A program made the translations under genes and the position numbers. From Phlebotomus papatasi (Eukaryota; Arthropoda; Insecta; Diptera; Psychodidae), in NCBI RefSeq assembly GCF_024763615.1, contig NC_077222.1, forward strand, positions 23,126,001 to 23,190,000: a DNA stretch of 64,000 nucleotides. Reading direction: 5' to 3'. Under the pieces are notes generated by a model that had not been told where the DNA came from, ran no database searches, and saw only the letters and a list, made by a program, of their open reading frames with translations. Of this stretch, positions 47,747-58,400 are shown piece after piece (the first letter of the stretch is position 1; each line of letters opens with the position of its first letter).

Positions 47747-47999
47747 CCCCCGACACACCTTCAGATCGATTAAATTTCATGAAACCAATAATCGTGTCCC
47801 TGTCTTTCTCTTGCATAAGTCTATTGAACTATTTCGGACCCATAAATGAACTGAACTAAATTTAATTTACTGGGATGTTCAAATGCCAGAAGAAGAGTGT
47901 GAAAAAGTAGGAGAGATATATGCAACACTTTTAAGAAAAAACGGATGTAAATTTTGACTTTATAAAATTATCCTGATCTAAAAGTTGCCCGGAGCCTTT
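47747..47999. mobile_element. ~250-bp foldback MITE (GCACACCTTTTAGATC family), copy 10
   Basis: It starts CCCGACACACCTTCAGATCG and ends TATCCTGATCTAAAAGTTGC plus CCGGAGCC. Confidence 0.7.
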
Positions 48000-48060
48000 A
48001 ACAAAAAATAATGGAAAATTATTTTGAATTTAGGCTTATTGAAAAACTTCTAAAAACTAG

Positions 48061-48263
48061 TAAAGGAAGGGTTTCATGCTTCGCACACATTCTGGCTTCA
48101 AACACTTCATATTTTCCCCATATTCTTTTAATCAATTTGTCCTATCTATGGCGATATATTTTAATATCTAGCCTTAAGTCTAACATTTCTTGAAAAAATA
48201 ATATGAGAAAAATATAAAGTGTTCAAAACCAGACTGTGTGCGAAGCCTGAAAGCCTTCCCCTA
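48061..48263. mobile_element. TAGGGG-type MITE, TTCGCACAC subfamily, copy 1
   Basis: TAAAGGAAGGGTTTCATGCT and ..GCCTGAAAGCCTTCCCCTA are inverted repeats. CTTCGCACACATTCTGGCTT plus CAAACAC shows the paired subterminal word. Same family as 63581-63768. Confidence 0.75.
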
Positions 48264-49690
48264 CACATAAAAATTTTTAAAATAAATTAATTATTTTGTA
48301 AATCTGCTGAGAATTTTACAAATAATAGCTTTCTCAGATTTACACAGTTAATCCAGTCTCAACCAGAATTAATCCACATTTAATATAGATGTTTATTTAC
48401 CCATATCATTAAAAATGACCATTTTACCGCACAATCTCCAAGATGACGTTGAAGAAAATCGATTCTCAATACAAAAAAGTATCACTGTAAATATTTAATT
48501 ATATCCCAGTGTGACATTTTCTGTCTTGAAAAAAACTTTACACAAAAGACTTTTAAGCAGAGAGAAAGAGAGGATAGAGTCACGAAAAAAAGATAATTAC
48601 ACAAACGAATTAAATATTTATTTAATAAATATATTCTTCCTCTCCATTCACGTTAAATGTGAGTTGAATATATATTGAATTGGTCGTCTGACAGTGAATT
48701 TGTGATTTTTCTCGAAGATGGACTAAAAAACCCGTCCATCAAACAACCATCATCTTGTTCCAAAAAAAATATATATATATAAATATGTGTATAAAAATTG
48801 ACGGCCTAAAAATCCACCCAACAATCGTTTATTTGTGGGGAAGTTTGGGAAAATCATCTTTTCCTCAATTTTTTAAAAGCTAACGGTGTGACTTTATATG
48901 AGAAAATTATCAATGCAAATAACACTCTGGAGGATGTGAAATATGAAATAACAGTTTTCGATAAAAGAGTAATTTCTTTATTTTCAACCAGAGAAGACAT
49001 ATTTTCAGTTTATTTGTTATTGCCTTGTATTCCACCAACTCTTCATCATTTCTACGCCAATAAGTTGGTGTTGGGGGAGGGCAAAAGAGGTGCGCGAAAA
49101 AAACTGATATTGTTGAACGTTAAAAATCATTTACACAGGTCACAAGCATTAATAACTTTCTCGCCTCATTTTAAGTCATAAAGAAAATTTTGTACTTTAT
49201 TATTTAAATTTTCTGCTGTATTCACTCTCGTACAATTTACATTGCATTATTTACTTTGCAGATTACAAAGCCCCAGAGAAAATACAAGAGTATCTATATG
49301 TACAATATATAAATTTTTGAAACGAGAAATATCTATTGCTTGTAACTTTAGAAATGTTATAAGATTTTTTTTTTGTACCTTCACTTCATCTTTTCAATAT
49401 ACTCTATTGAATAATGTACATAGAGCAAACTACAAACTTGGAAATTTTACATTTCCGGTGAACATTAAATATATCTTTTTTTTTCGCTGATAATTATTGT
49501 TGGTGTTAAACGTCTTCTTAAAGAAAATTCATTGGCTTTTGTATTAAACTATCGGAGGTGGATGTCATACATTTCTTTCTATCTCACTCACACGTTTTTG
49601 TAAGCAATAAAATTATTATAGAATAGAGGTGAAATTCGACTTGTAGCCTCAAAGTCATCTAATCAAAGGGACAGATAATCCTAACCGGCT
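48264..49690. other. AT-rich non-coding DNA, no gene recognised
   Basis: Plus-strand open frames at 48888-49181 and 49242-49490 have AT-driven composition and no motif. Confidence 0.45.
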
Positions 49691-49694
49691 TATG

Positions 49695-51495
49695 TAGGTG
49701 AGATTCTTAACGTGAGCTAACTCGGAGTGCATGCAAATTCGATTTAGAGCTGAAGTTGGGAGACGCCATTCAGTTATCTTGAATCAAATTCGTGAAATTA
49801 TACAAATTTTGTATTTAAACCAAAATATCAAGGATTTGGATGAACTGATAGGAAAGTGATATATGGATGAAATGTAGACCAGAATGTTCTCTATAATTTT
49901 CCCATAGAACATGATCTCATCGATTACTCAGAAGCCAAGATAAGCGAGGTTTTTTGTTTCTTAACTCGTTTTTTCATCCAGAGTGCCCCAAGTAGTCATT
50001 TGTTGAACTTCAACTATTTCAAAGAATTGTTGTATTTTGTGGGACTTTCCATTTAAAACCCTATTTTAAGTGTCTTGGTGGAGTAGAGGCAGTCAAATTG
50101 GCATCTGAGTGATTTCAAAGCGTTTTTATGGGAAAAATCATTTTTTTCACACTTAAACGGCAAAATCGGAGTGATAGCGTAGTCTGAGCGGAAAATGATG
50201 TATGGACGAAATGTAGAGACAAATGTGTTCTACAATTGTGTCGAAGTAATCATCAAAATCGGTTTAGCGACAGTCGAGATAATTGAGGTTATGTGATATT
50301 GAAATTGGTTTTTCGACTGTGGCGCCCCTGGTGTTGGTCCCACGAAGTTCAAATATTCTAGAAAGTTGTAGCATTTGGTGAGATCTTTCGTTTAAGCCCT
50401 CACTCATCAAAATCGGTCACATAGAACCGGAGATATGATTTTTTGAATTTTGTGAACTTTGACCCCTCATATCTCCGGTTCTGTTTTAACCACAGCGCGC
50501 ATACGCACCATTTTGGAAACGTCCTAGACTGGACTACAACATACTAAAATTTCATTAACTTGCACAATGCCGTTTTTGAGAAAAGTGACTTTGAATTTCG
50601 ATGAATTTTGACGCTATCACAGCGCCACCTGTGGTGACTTTTTGAACTTCCATCTGAAAGTGCTCATCGAGACGAAACCAAAAAGGTAAAATTTAGGTCG
50701 CTATGTTAATTGGAACCGGAGATAGAGGCCGGTCAATGTTCGAACTTTGACCCCTTATAGCTCGGGTCAGGGGTTATGGATCGACTTAAGGTTTTTTTTG
50801 TTTGATAGGTATAATCAACGGCTACAACATACTAAATTTTCAGCCCGATGCACAATGGAATTTTTGAGTTATTTAACTTTTAAGATTTAAAAATTTTCTT
50901 TTTAAAAAAAGCGCCCCTAGCGGTGGTTTTGTGAACTTGTGATGTTAGAAGGGGAAATGGCATTTCACGAGAGCTTTCCAAAAAGCCCTCACTTTTTAAA
51001 TTCTGACAATTAGAACCGGAGTTATGGCCATTTTAAGAAATTTTTTTTGGACCCTTATAGCTCGGGTCAGGGGGGTCGGGGGACCTTAAGTTTGGTATTG
51101 ATGGAAAGCTGTAAGGCCCAGCTATAACATACTAAAATTTGAGTCCGCTGAATGCCATAGGGGCGGAGCTATTGAGAAAACAAAAAAAGGGGGGTCTTCA
51201 AAATGGCGGAAGGAGGGGTGGGGGGTGGGGGGTCTATGCACCAAGTTGCAATTTTCACCCGATATATAACCTTTGCCGAAAACCGCAAGTCGATATCTTT
51301 TTTAGTTTAGGAGCTATTAAGCTCCAAAGAGCGGCCGCCCGGCCGGCCGGCCGGCCGGCCGGGAACGTAAATTAGCCACATATATATTCGTGATCAGGAA
51401 GTGCTGAAACACATTTTGGCCAAATTTGAGGTCGATCGGACGACATGAAATTTTGTTAGGATTATAGTAGGTGAGATTGTTAAGAATCTCACCTA
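49695..51495. mobile_element. 1.8-kb element with perfect 16-bp TIRs and internal tandem units
   Basis: TAGGTGAGATTCTTAA at 49695-49710 is exactly matched by TTAAGAATCTCACCTA at 51480-51495. The interior has degenerate units of about 290-340 bp marked by GCGCCCCT-like blocks near 49984, 50321, 50611 and 50910 and by GAACCGGAGATATGA-type words near 50408, 50470, 50714 and 51014. No credible long open frame. Part of the interior also occurs at 21600-22135. Superfamily unknown. Confidence 0.7.
51331..51363. repeat. 33-bp pure G/C island with GGCC tandem repeat
   Basis: GCGGCCGCC is followed by GGCC repeats and GGG, without a single A or T in 33 bp, in otherwise AT-rich DNA. It lies ~130 bp inside the right TIR of the 1.8-kb element. 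G runs of 4 and 6+6 bases lie just upstream (51215-51232). Confidence 0.9.
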
Positions 51496-51671
51496 ATAAC
51501 ACGTGTATTAACACTTAAGAAAAGATCCGAAATTTAAATTTTAGAGCACCAACGGATTTTTTTCATTTTGTGATAAATCGAAAGGCCTAGCCAGAACTGA
51601 ACTAATTTATTTTCCAGTGAAAAAATATTCCACCTGAGGACATATTCTGAATACGTATAACAATTGCCACT

Positions 51672-51882
51672 TAGGGGTAACTGGGGCACCACCAAACGGG
51701 GTAGCACCAAACACTAATTTTTATTTCTAAACTACTTGGACTATCTCGATCATTTCTTCAGTGGACAAGCATCCCTATGCCTATCAACTTCTATAAGTCT
51801 TGTCCTCTGAAGTCGAACATCCGATTAAAAAATTACAATGTTTACTACTACCCCGTGTTTCGTGGTGCCCCAGTTTCCCCTA
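51672..51882. mobile_element. TAGGGG-type MITE, GTAAACAC subfamily, copy 2
   Basis: TA|GGGGTAACTGGGGCACCACC and ..GGTGCCCCAGTTTCCCC|TA. CACCAAAC recurs 15 bp apart at the left. The interior matches 43485-43702. Confidence 0.8.
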
Positions 51883-52301
51883 TGACTTTCTAAGTGAGAA
51901 AAGTCATATGCGTATTTGATCGCACCATCTCATGAAAAATATCATTCGTAGAATAGAAACAACATTTAAAACTCATAGCTCATATGACTTAACTCACTAA
52001 GAAAGTCAGCAGTGACAATTCTCACATGTACTGAATCAGCCTCTCATTCCAGAAAATGTATTTTGCAATTTTTAGCAAAATTAATTGATACAAAATAAGA
52101 ATAAATTTCAAAAGCATAATTGAAATGCTAAAATATTTTACGTTCTTTGATATTCTGCAATTTTTTACCAAAATAAATAAAACCCAAAAGGAAGTTCAGA
52201 CTTTTGACATTTTTTAGAATAATTATAGTGTTCGATTTATTCGTGTATATCAAACTACTGTGAAATCAATGACTGTCTTATCACTGACAAGATCTCTCAT
52301 G

Positions 52302-53290
52302 TAGGGGAAAGTGACCATGCTTGATACTGTAAAATAATGTCCAAGGTTTGTGATTATTTTCTGATTAACACACAAACCGAAGCGATTCTTCCACTATGTT
52401 AAAAAAATGTCTCACTTATTAGGTTCATAATCCAACCTCAAATAGTTCCTGGAAATCCTTAGATTTTCCTCAAGAGGAAAATGGAAATTCAGTGGCGATT
52501 TTTATACAAGTTGGGTCCGGGGCCTTCCTGTATAATAATTGATTCGACAATTCGGAGGCTCATTTTCACTGCAAAAAATTCACCGGATACAAAAAATTGC
52601 ACATCAATATTTAGACGGAACTCTAATATATCTGTTTAAATCGTTTGTACGACTGGTTATTAGTTTTAAAATCACTTTTATGTAATTTTTCTAAGCCATG
52701 TTTTTATGACATTAGGGCGTTAGCGAAAACCATTTTTTCACTTTGAGTCTATGAAAATGACACTCTGCAACCTTAAAATTTAGGCAACAGGGTTGAAGAT
52801 TATGTCAATTGTCGGTAAAATTGGCGGATTGCAATATGTGTAATTATGAAAGAATCACATCTAATGATATAGTTGCCACATTAAAATTATCATTCATGGA
52901 CCCTTCTTAAAATATAGGATGGACACAGGTAGAATTTATGAATTTGTCACCACCCACAAAAACAGTGTCCACCAAGTAAAAATATTTTTACACAAATATT
53001 AATACTGATGACCCCTCTATGTGCCTATGATAGTAGTTTTCGTGAACAGCGACATTAATTAAGAAATACTTATGAAATATCATGTATCTAAATTACAGTT
53101 TTGGGCCTATTTTTGATTTTTGCTTCCTGAAACTAGGAAAAAAGAGCTAGGATCCTAATTTTTTTAGGAAATGTGAGGCTTAGCACCAGCTATTGAAATA
53201 TATTGCGATGAGTCATAACTATTGATTAACATAGGAAAAAAATAGTTATTATCAAGCTTGGATCGTATCAAGCATGGTCACTTTCCCCTA
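52302..53290. mobile_element. ~1-kb TAGGGG-type element, ATGCTTGATA subfamily
   Basis: TA|GGGGAAAGTGACCATGCTTG and ..CAAGCATGGTCACTTTCCCC|TA are perfect inverted repeats of over 20 bp. TATCAAGC recurs 16 bp apart at the right end. The interior has no recognisable transposase, so it is non-autonomous or decayed. A TGTGTAATTATGAAAGAATC micro-palindrome relic lies at 52837-52863. Confidence 0.75.
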
Positions 53291-53337
53291 CAGGTGAATA
53301 ACATTGTGAATAATTTCTCGAATGCTGTCGTGTGTAT

Positions 53338-54290
53338 TGTCATATGACAATTGTCATACTATACAGAATCGCCCCATGAATTCCTCAGTAATAAGCAGAA
53401 AATTAAACTCAGTGATTTGCATGGTTCTTGTGTCAAATTGAAAGTATGCAATGTCCTTTGTAATAAGACTATTCATGCTTCTTGCTACGAAATAGATTGT
53501 CAATATTAAATGGAAAATGTCCTACCAAGCTTCTGCGAAACAAAAGATGTATAAATAGGTGTGATTATGAAGGAATCACACCTAATATTTAGGCAAGCAA
53601 TGCTGAAACCACATTTTCGAAAACTCTTTGTGATTGTTATTAAAAAAACATCGCGATTAGTTTTTCGAAAGCATTCGTGATTATTGTCATATGACACTTG
53701 TCATACCATACAGAATCGCCCCATGAATTCCAAAGAAAAAAGCGGAAAATTAAACTCTGTGATTTGTACGGTTCTTATATCAAATTGAAATGAAGCAACG
53801 TACTTCACAATAAGACAATTCATGCTTCTTGCTACGAAGTAAATTGTCAAAATTATATAGAAAATGTCCTATTAAGCTTCTGCGAAACAAAAAATACATA
53901 AATATTTAGACAAACAATACTTAAACACCATTTTCGAAAACTCATTGTGATTGTGATTAAAAAAAATAGCGCGATTAATTTTTCGAAAGCCTTCGTGAGT
54001 ATTGTCATATGACAATTGTCATACGGTACAGAATAGCCCCATGAATTCCTAAGTAACAAGCGGAAAATTAAACTCTGTGATTTGCACTGTTTTTTTTTAT
54101 AAAATATAAATTAAGCAACGTATTTTGCAATAAGACGACGATTCATACTACTTGCTAGGAAGTAAATTGTCAAAATTATATAAAAGAATGCCCTACCAAG
54201 ATTCTACGAAACAAAAGATGCATAAATATTTCGGCAAGCAATGCTGAAACTACATTTTCGAAAACTTTGCTTGATTTTCTTTTGGAAGAT
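53338..54290. repeat. Tandem repeat, three units of ~318 bp
   Basis: The landmark TGTCATATGACAATTGTCAT occurs at 53338, 53685 and 54003 (spacings 347 and 318). Each unit then has ACAGAAT[C/A]GCCCCATGAATT, TTCATGCTTCTTGCTACGAA and GCTTCTGCGAAACAAAA. The first unit is longer because of the 29-bp insertion at 53556-53584. Confidence 0.8.
53556..53584. mobile_element. 29-bp micro-insertion made of two TIRs
   Basis: TAGGTGTGATT and AATCACACCTA are inverted repeats separated by only seven bases. Sister units read ATAAATATTT without it. The tips resemble those of the 1.8-kb element at 49695-51495. Confidence 0.65.
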
Positions 54291-54299
54291 GTGATCACA

Positions 54300-55562
54300 A
54301 GGCTATTCTAAATGGATATACACCGATTAATACCGAATGTCTTCCGAATTAAAACACTCACAAATATAATCATAACAAATTAAATCCATATTAATTAGAC
54401 AATTAAAAAGTAATTATTTTTTAAGAAGACTAAATGATAAATCAATGCCCATTGAAGCATCAAAAATGTGATTTCTATCTCTTCCATTAAAAATAGCTCT
54501 CATAATTGTGCCCTATAGGAAGAAGATACCTGACAAGGTGTTTACATCTAAAAGATGATTCTTGACCAGAGCGTGGGAGTGACTAATATTTCACATTTTC
54601 TCAATGAACTTGTGGTTCATGACACGCATACTCGAGAGCAAATCTCCTTCATGAAAATAGTTTCAATATTTACACATCTATAAGATATTCAATCACTTGA
54701 GCTTTTTCCTGTCTGTCGCTTTTTTTCTGTCTTTTTGACCCCAAGAACAAAGATAAAACAACTAAAACCCAATATCTAAGAATCATAAGTACATCCAGGC
54801 AGGACTATCTGATTATATCCATTTCCTGGGAAGTACAGGAATTCATTTATTGTACACTTCCTATTTTTCTACCTTCTACAGAATTTTGCAAAGAATTTTG
54901 TTTTCAGTTGATTGAAAAATGTGGATAATATTTCTAAGAAGTTTACCTACTTCAAAACCTCCAAGAAATGAAGAAAGAAGAAACTATCGAAGCAAAAACA
55001 TCTTATATTCCCAATATTATCGAAATGAAGGGACAAACCATCATAAAACATTGAAAAACCAGCAAAAGCAACCCTCATAGCATGAGCGCAATAAAAATCA
55101 ACCATAATTTTAGTTTTTCAAATCCCAAAAAAAAGAAATTATATATGAACTTTTATGTATTCAAATTTCTGTCCCATTTTTATCCTTGAAAAAAGATTGA
55201 CCTGAAATTTAGGACATTCTTCCTCCCTTTCACACTATTTTCAATTTATGCTGCTTGCTTTTCTGAGGGTGCGAGAATTATAAGAAATCCTTGTGATTTT
55301 TCCAATTAAAACCCACATATGTTCATATTTTTTTGAGTTTATAAAGATATGGGCACAAATTTTTAATGCTGTGATTTATATTCGACTAAAGATAAACTAA
55401 TATAAAATGAGTAAAATGTAATGCTGAAATCTCCTTAAGCAAATGTAGTTTTCAAAATGGTTTTGTTTTTAATTAACCATCAAAAAATATTAAATTATGA
55501 GATTTTGTAAATTCTTCTATTACAAAAATTGTACACTGTTTTGTAAAAGTTAAATAAAATTA
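54300..55562. other. AT-rich non-coding DNA, no gene recognised
   Basis: No repeats or coding signal were identified. Confidence 0.45.
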
Positions 55563-56799
55563 TAGGGGAAAGTGGTCTGCCTTTGAATGCGGCAGCCTTT
55601 GAATATTGTAATTTTTTTCATTTTTCTTTAAAGCACAAATTCTTTTATTAATTAGATAGCTATTCATAATCCTCACAAGTCATCAAAAAATGCAGACCCT
55701 AGCTCTTATTTTCTAGGTGCTAGGGCAAAAAAACGAATCTGAGCTCTAAACTGTAATTTTGATGTTCCACAATTCATGTGTTTTTTTCATAATTAAAATA
55801 ATTTTTCGAATAAATCTTCTATTGTGAGTCATAGAAGGTTATTCTTGGATGGTATTTCTCCAAATACATTTTGATTCAGATGAGACAAATTTTGTGAGTG
55901 ATAAAAGTTTGCAAATATTGCTCTGCGGCAGCCTTTGAATCTTAATGTTGTGTGGCTTTGAATCCTCTCTTTCCATGCATTGAAACATCTAACAGCTTCC
56001 TGTCCGGGAGCAGAATAGAACTCCTACTTTGGTCTGACGAATGTCATACAAATACTTATAACATACTATCTTGCTCCGGCCGAGATGTTTCAAACTGACA
56101 ATTGTCAACTTCAATGGCGTTTTATTACAAATTTTCAAGTGAAAAACAGTGCTTCAGAAAAATGTAAAAAATGTTGTTGTATAATGACTTTTGACTACAG
56201 TAGTGGTATTATTGAGTGCATCAGGGTTCATGCTAATCAATTATGGGCCGTTTAATGTTACAGCCCTAATATTCTCAGTGAAAAATTAAGATTCAAAGGC
56301 TGCCCAAACACATTCAAAGGCAGACCATGCAGGCTGCCTTTGAATATATCGACATAACATTTTTAAGTTCCTCGCCAGGAAAAACTGAGGACTTGCGAGT
56401 CCTGAATGGGGTAAGCACACTAAGAGAAATCCGAAAAAGTTAAAATAACATTCCGGAAATGTTAATTTTACTCTGCAGTATTGATCCGAAATCGGTGTAA
56501 ATATTACCCTTTTTAGGTGTATTGGGGGTTAAAGTTACCCTTTTTCATGTTAATTTTACACTTAAAAAGGAGTAAAATTAACATTAAAAAATGTTGATAT
56601 ATTTTTACACCTAAAAATGTTAAAGTTATGAGGAATAAAAGTTAATCGCACCCTCTTTTTTTTCTCAGTGCATAGAAGCTTAATGAACAAGAGAATATTT
56701 TGGTGTAGTGAAAAGTAAAACTCATGTTGTAGTTTACTCTGAAAAAAATCTCAAATTTTGAACATCATTTTTCGTTCAAAGGCAGACCACTTTCCCCTA
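55563..56799. mobile_element. 1.24-kb TAGGGG-type element, GCCTTTGAAT subfamily
   Basis: TA|GGGGAAAGTGGTCTGCCTTT and ..AAAGGCAGACCACTTTCCCC|TA. The word GCCTTTGAAT recurs near both ends and inside (e.g. 55580, 55596, about 55930 and 56336). A CACTGAG-ended MITE (56418-56670) is nested in it. No transposase was recognised. Confidence 0.75.
56418..56670. mobile_element. MITE with CACTGAGAGAAA ends, copy 2
   Basis: CACTAAGAGAAATCCG and ..TTTTTTTCTCAGTG; clearly homologous along its length to 29231-29482. Nested in the 1.24-kb element. Confidence 0.75.
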
Positions 56800-56972
56800 T
56801 GTCTTTACAATGCAGGAGTAATAATGTTGTAATGTGGAGTGTACATTTAAATAATACGAATTTATAATAAATATCAGAATATGGAAATTATCTTCATATT
56901 GTAAAAAAATATATTTTGAAAAGGATGTTCACATTAGCAAGATTTATTTTAAATCTGAAAAGCAGCTTATAG

Positions 56973-57121
56973 TAAGGGCAAAGCGCGCTACCTTCGGACG
57001 ACTCAAGCTTCGCAATGCATTGGACTACCAATTAAAATATAATATTATAATGGACCAAATTCCGTTAAAAAAAATGATTTGTGCGAAGCATAAATCTCCG
57101 AAGGTAGCGCGCTTTCCCCTA
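56973..57121. mobile_element. TAGGGG-type MITE, CGAAGGTAGCGCGC subfamily
   Basis: TAAGGGCAAAGCGCGCTACCTTCGG and ..GGTAGCGCGCTTTCCCCTA form the ends in inverted orientation. CGAAGCAT/CGAAGGTA lie 15 bp apart at the right. 149 bp; it abuts the AATGTGGAA repeat array. Confidence 0.75.
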
Positions 57122-58400
57122 TAGTAAAACGTTGTAATGTGGAACGTTTTCACATTTAGTAAATTTTCAATTTTTTTTGAAAATTATATCTACATAGTAA
57201 ATATTTACAATGTGGAATACATCCATATATTTGAAATTAATTTAATATCGTCTGTAACTTTATGTTTACCAAATCTTCAATGTGGAAACTATTCATACTT
57301 TGCTTATATAAATATTGCAAGGTGGAACTTAATGTTTTATTTGCAAAAATTCAAAAAGGTGAAATTTTTAAATTTTACAATTAAAAAAAAGCTTCCCATT
57401 GTTGCTATAATCTGAAAATGATCCTCACATTGTAAAATTTTACATTGCGTAAAGTATCTTCGTATAGTAAAATGTTGTAATGTGGAACGTATTTTCATGT
57501 ATAAAATTTACCAATTTGAGAAATGCCTGTACATAGTAAAAAGTTACAATGTAGAATCTATCCACATATTTGAAATTATTATAATACCGTCATCCACATT
57601 TTGTGAAATATTGCAATATGGAACGCAACTTCTAATTCCAAAAAGTTGAAATGTGAATTTTACAGTAAAAATTGCTTTCCAGCGTTGTTGATTTTTAAAA
57701 TGTTAAAACGATCTTCACATTGTAAAATTTTACAATGTGTCAAAATTTTACATAGTGGAACATATTTACATTAAGTAAAATTTAACATTTTTTAATTCAC
57801 GTAAAATGTTAAATTTTTAATAATAATTTTTTGTAAAATACTATTTAACAAATTCCTCTAAATAGTGAAAAAATACAACGTGGAATCTATTCACAAACTT
57901 GAAATTATCGTAAAACTGTCTGTAACATTATATAATAAAGTTTTCAAATGTGGAAATCATCCACATTTTATAAAATATTGCAATATGGAACGCAACTTTT
58001 ATTTGCAAATTAAAATATGAAATTTTACATTTATACTTTCCAACGTTGTTTAAAATGTGGAAAGGATTTTCACATTGTAAAATTTTGCAATGTGTCAAAA
58101 TTTTGCAATATGGAACGTATTTACAATTAGTAAAATTTCATAATTTGGCAAAAATTTTATATGTGGAACCTATCCACATATTTTAACACAGTAATATTTG
58201 CTATAACTTAATCAAGTACAATTTTATAAAAGTGGAACTCATTCAGATATTGCAAAATATTGTAATGTGGAATGTAATTTATAATTGCAAAAAATTAAAT
58301 TTATAGTACAAAAAATTTCGCAATGCTATAAACTCATATATAATATGAAAATTATATTCATAATGTAAAATGTTGAAATATATAGGAAATGTCTCATTAG
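57122..58400. repeat. Degenerate AATGTGGAA/ACATTGTAAAATTTTAC array, ~340-bp higher-order unit
   Basis: The AATGTGGAA word and its variants recur at least 15 times. Blocks at 57122 and 57469, at 57191 and 57531, and at 57865 share ordered sequence, giving a higher-order spacing near 335-347 bp. The plus-strand open frame at 57137-57415 is an artefact of the array. Confidence 0.7.
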
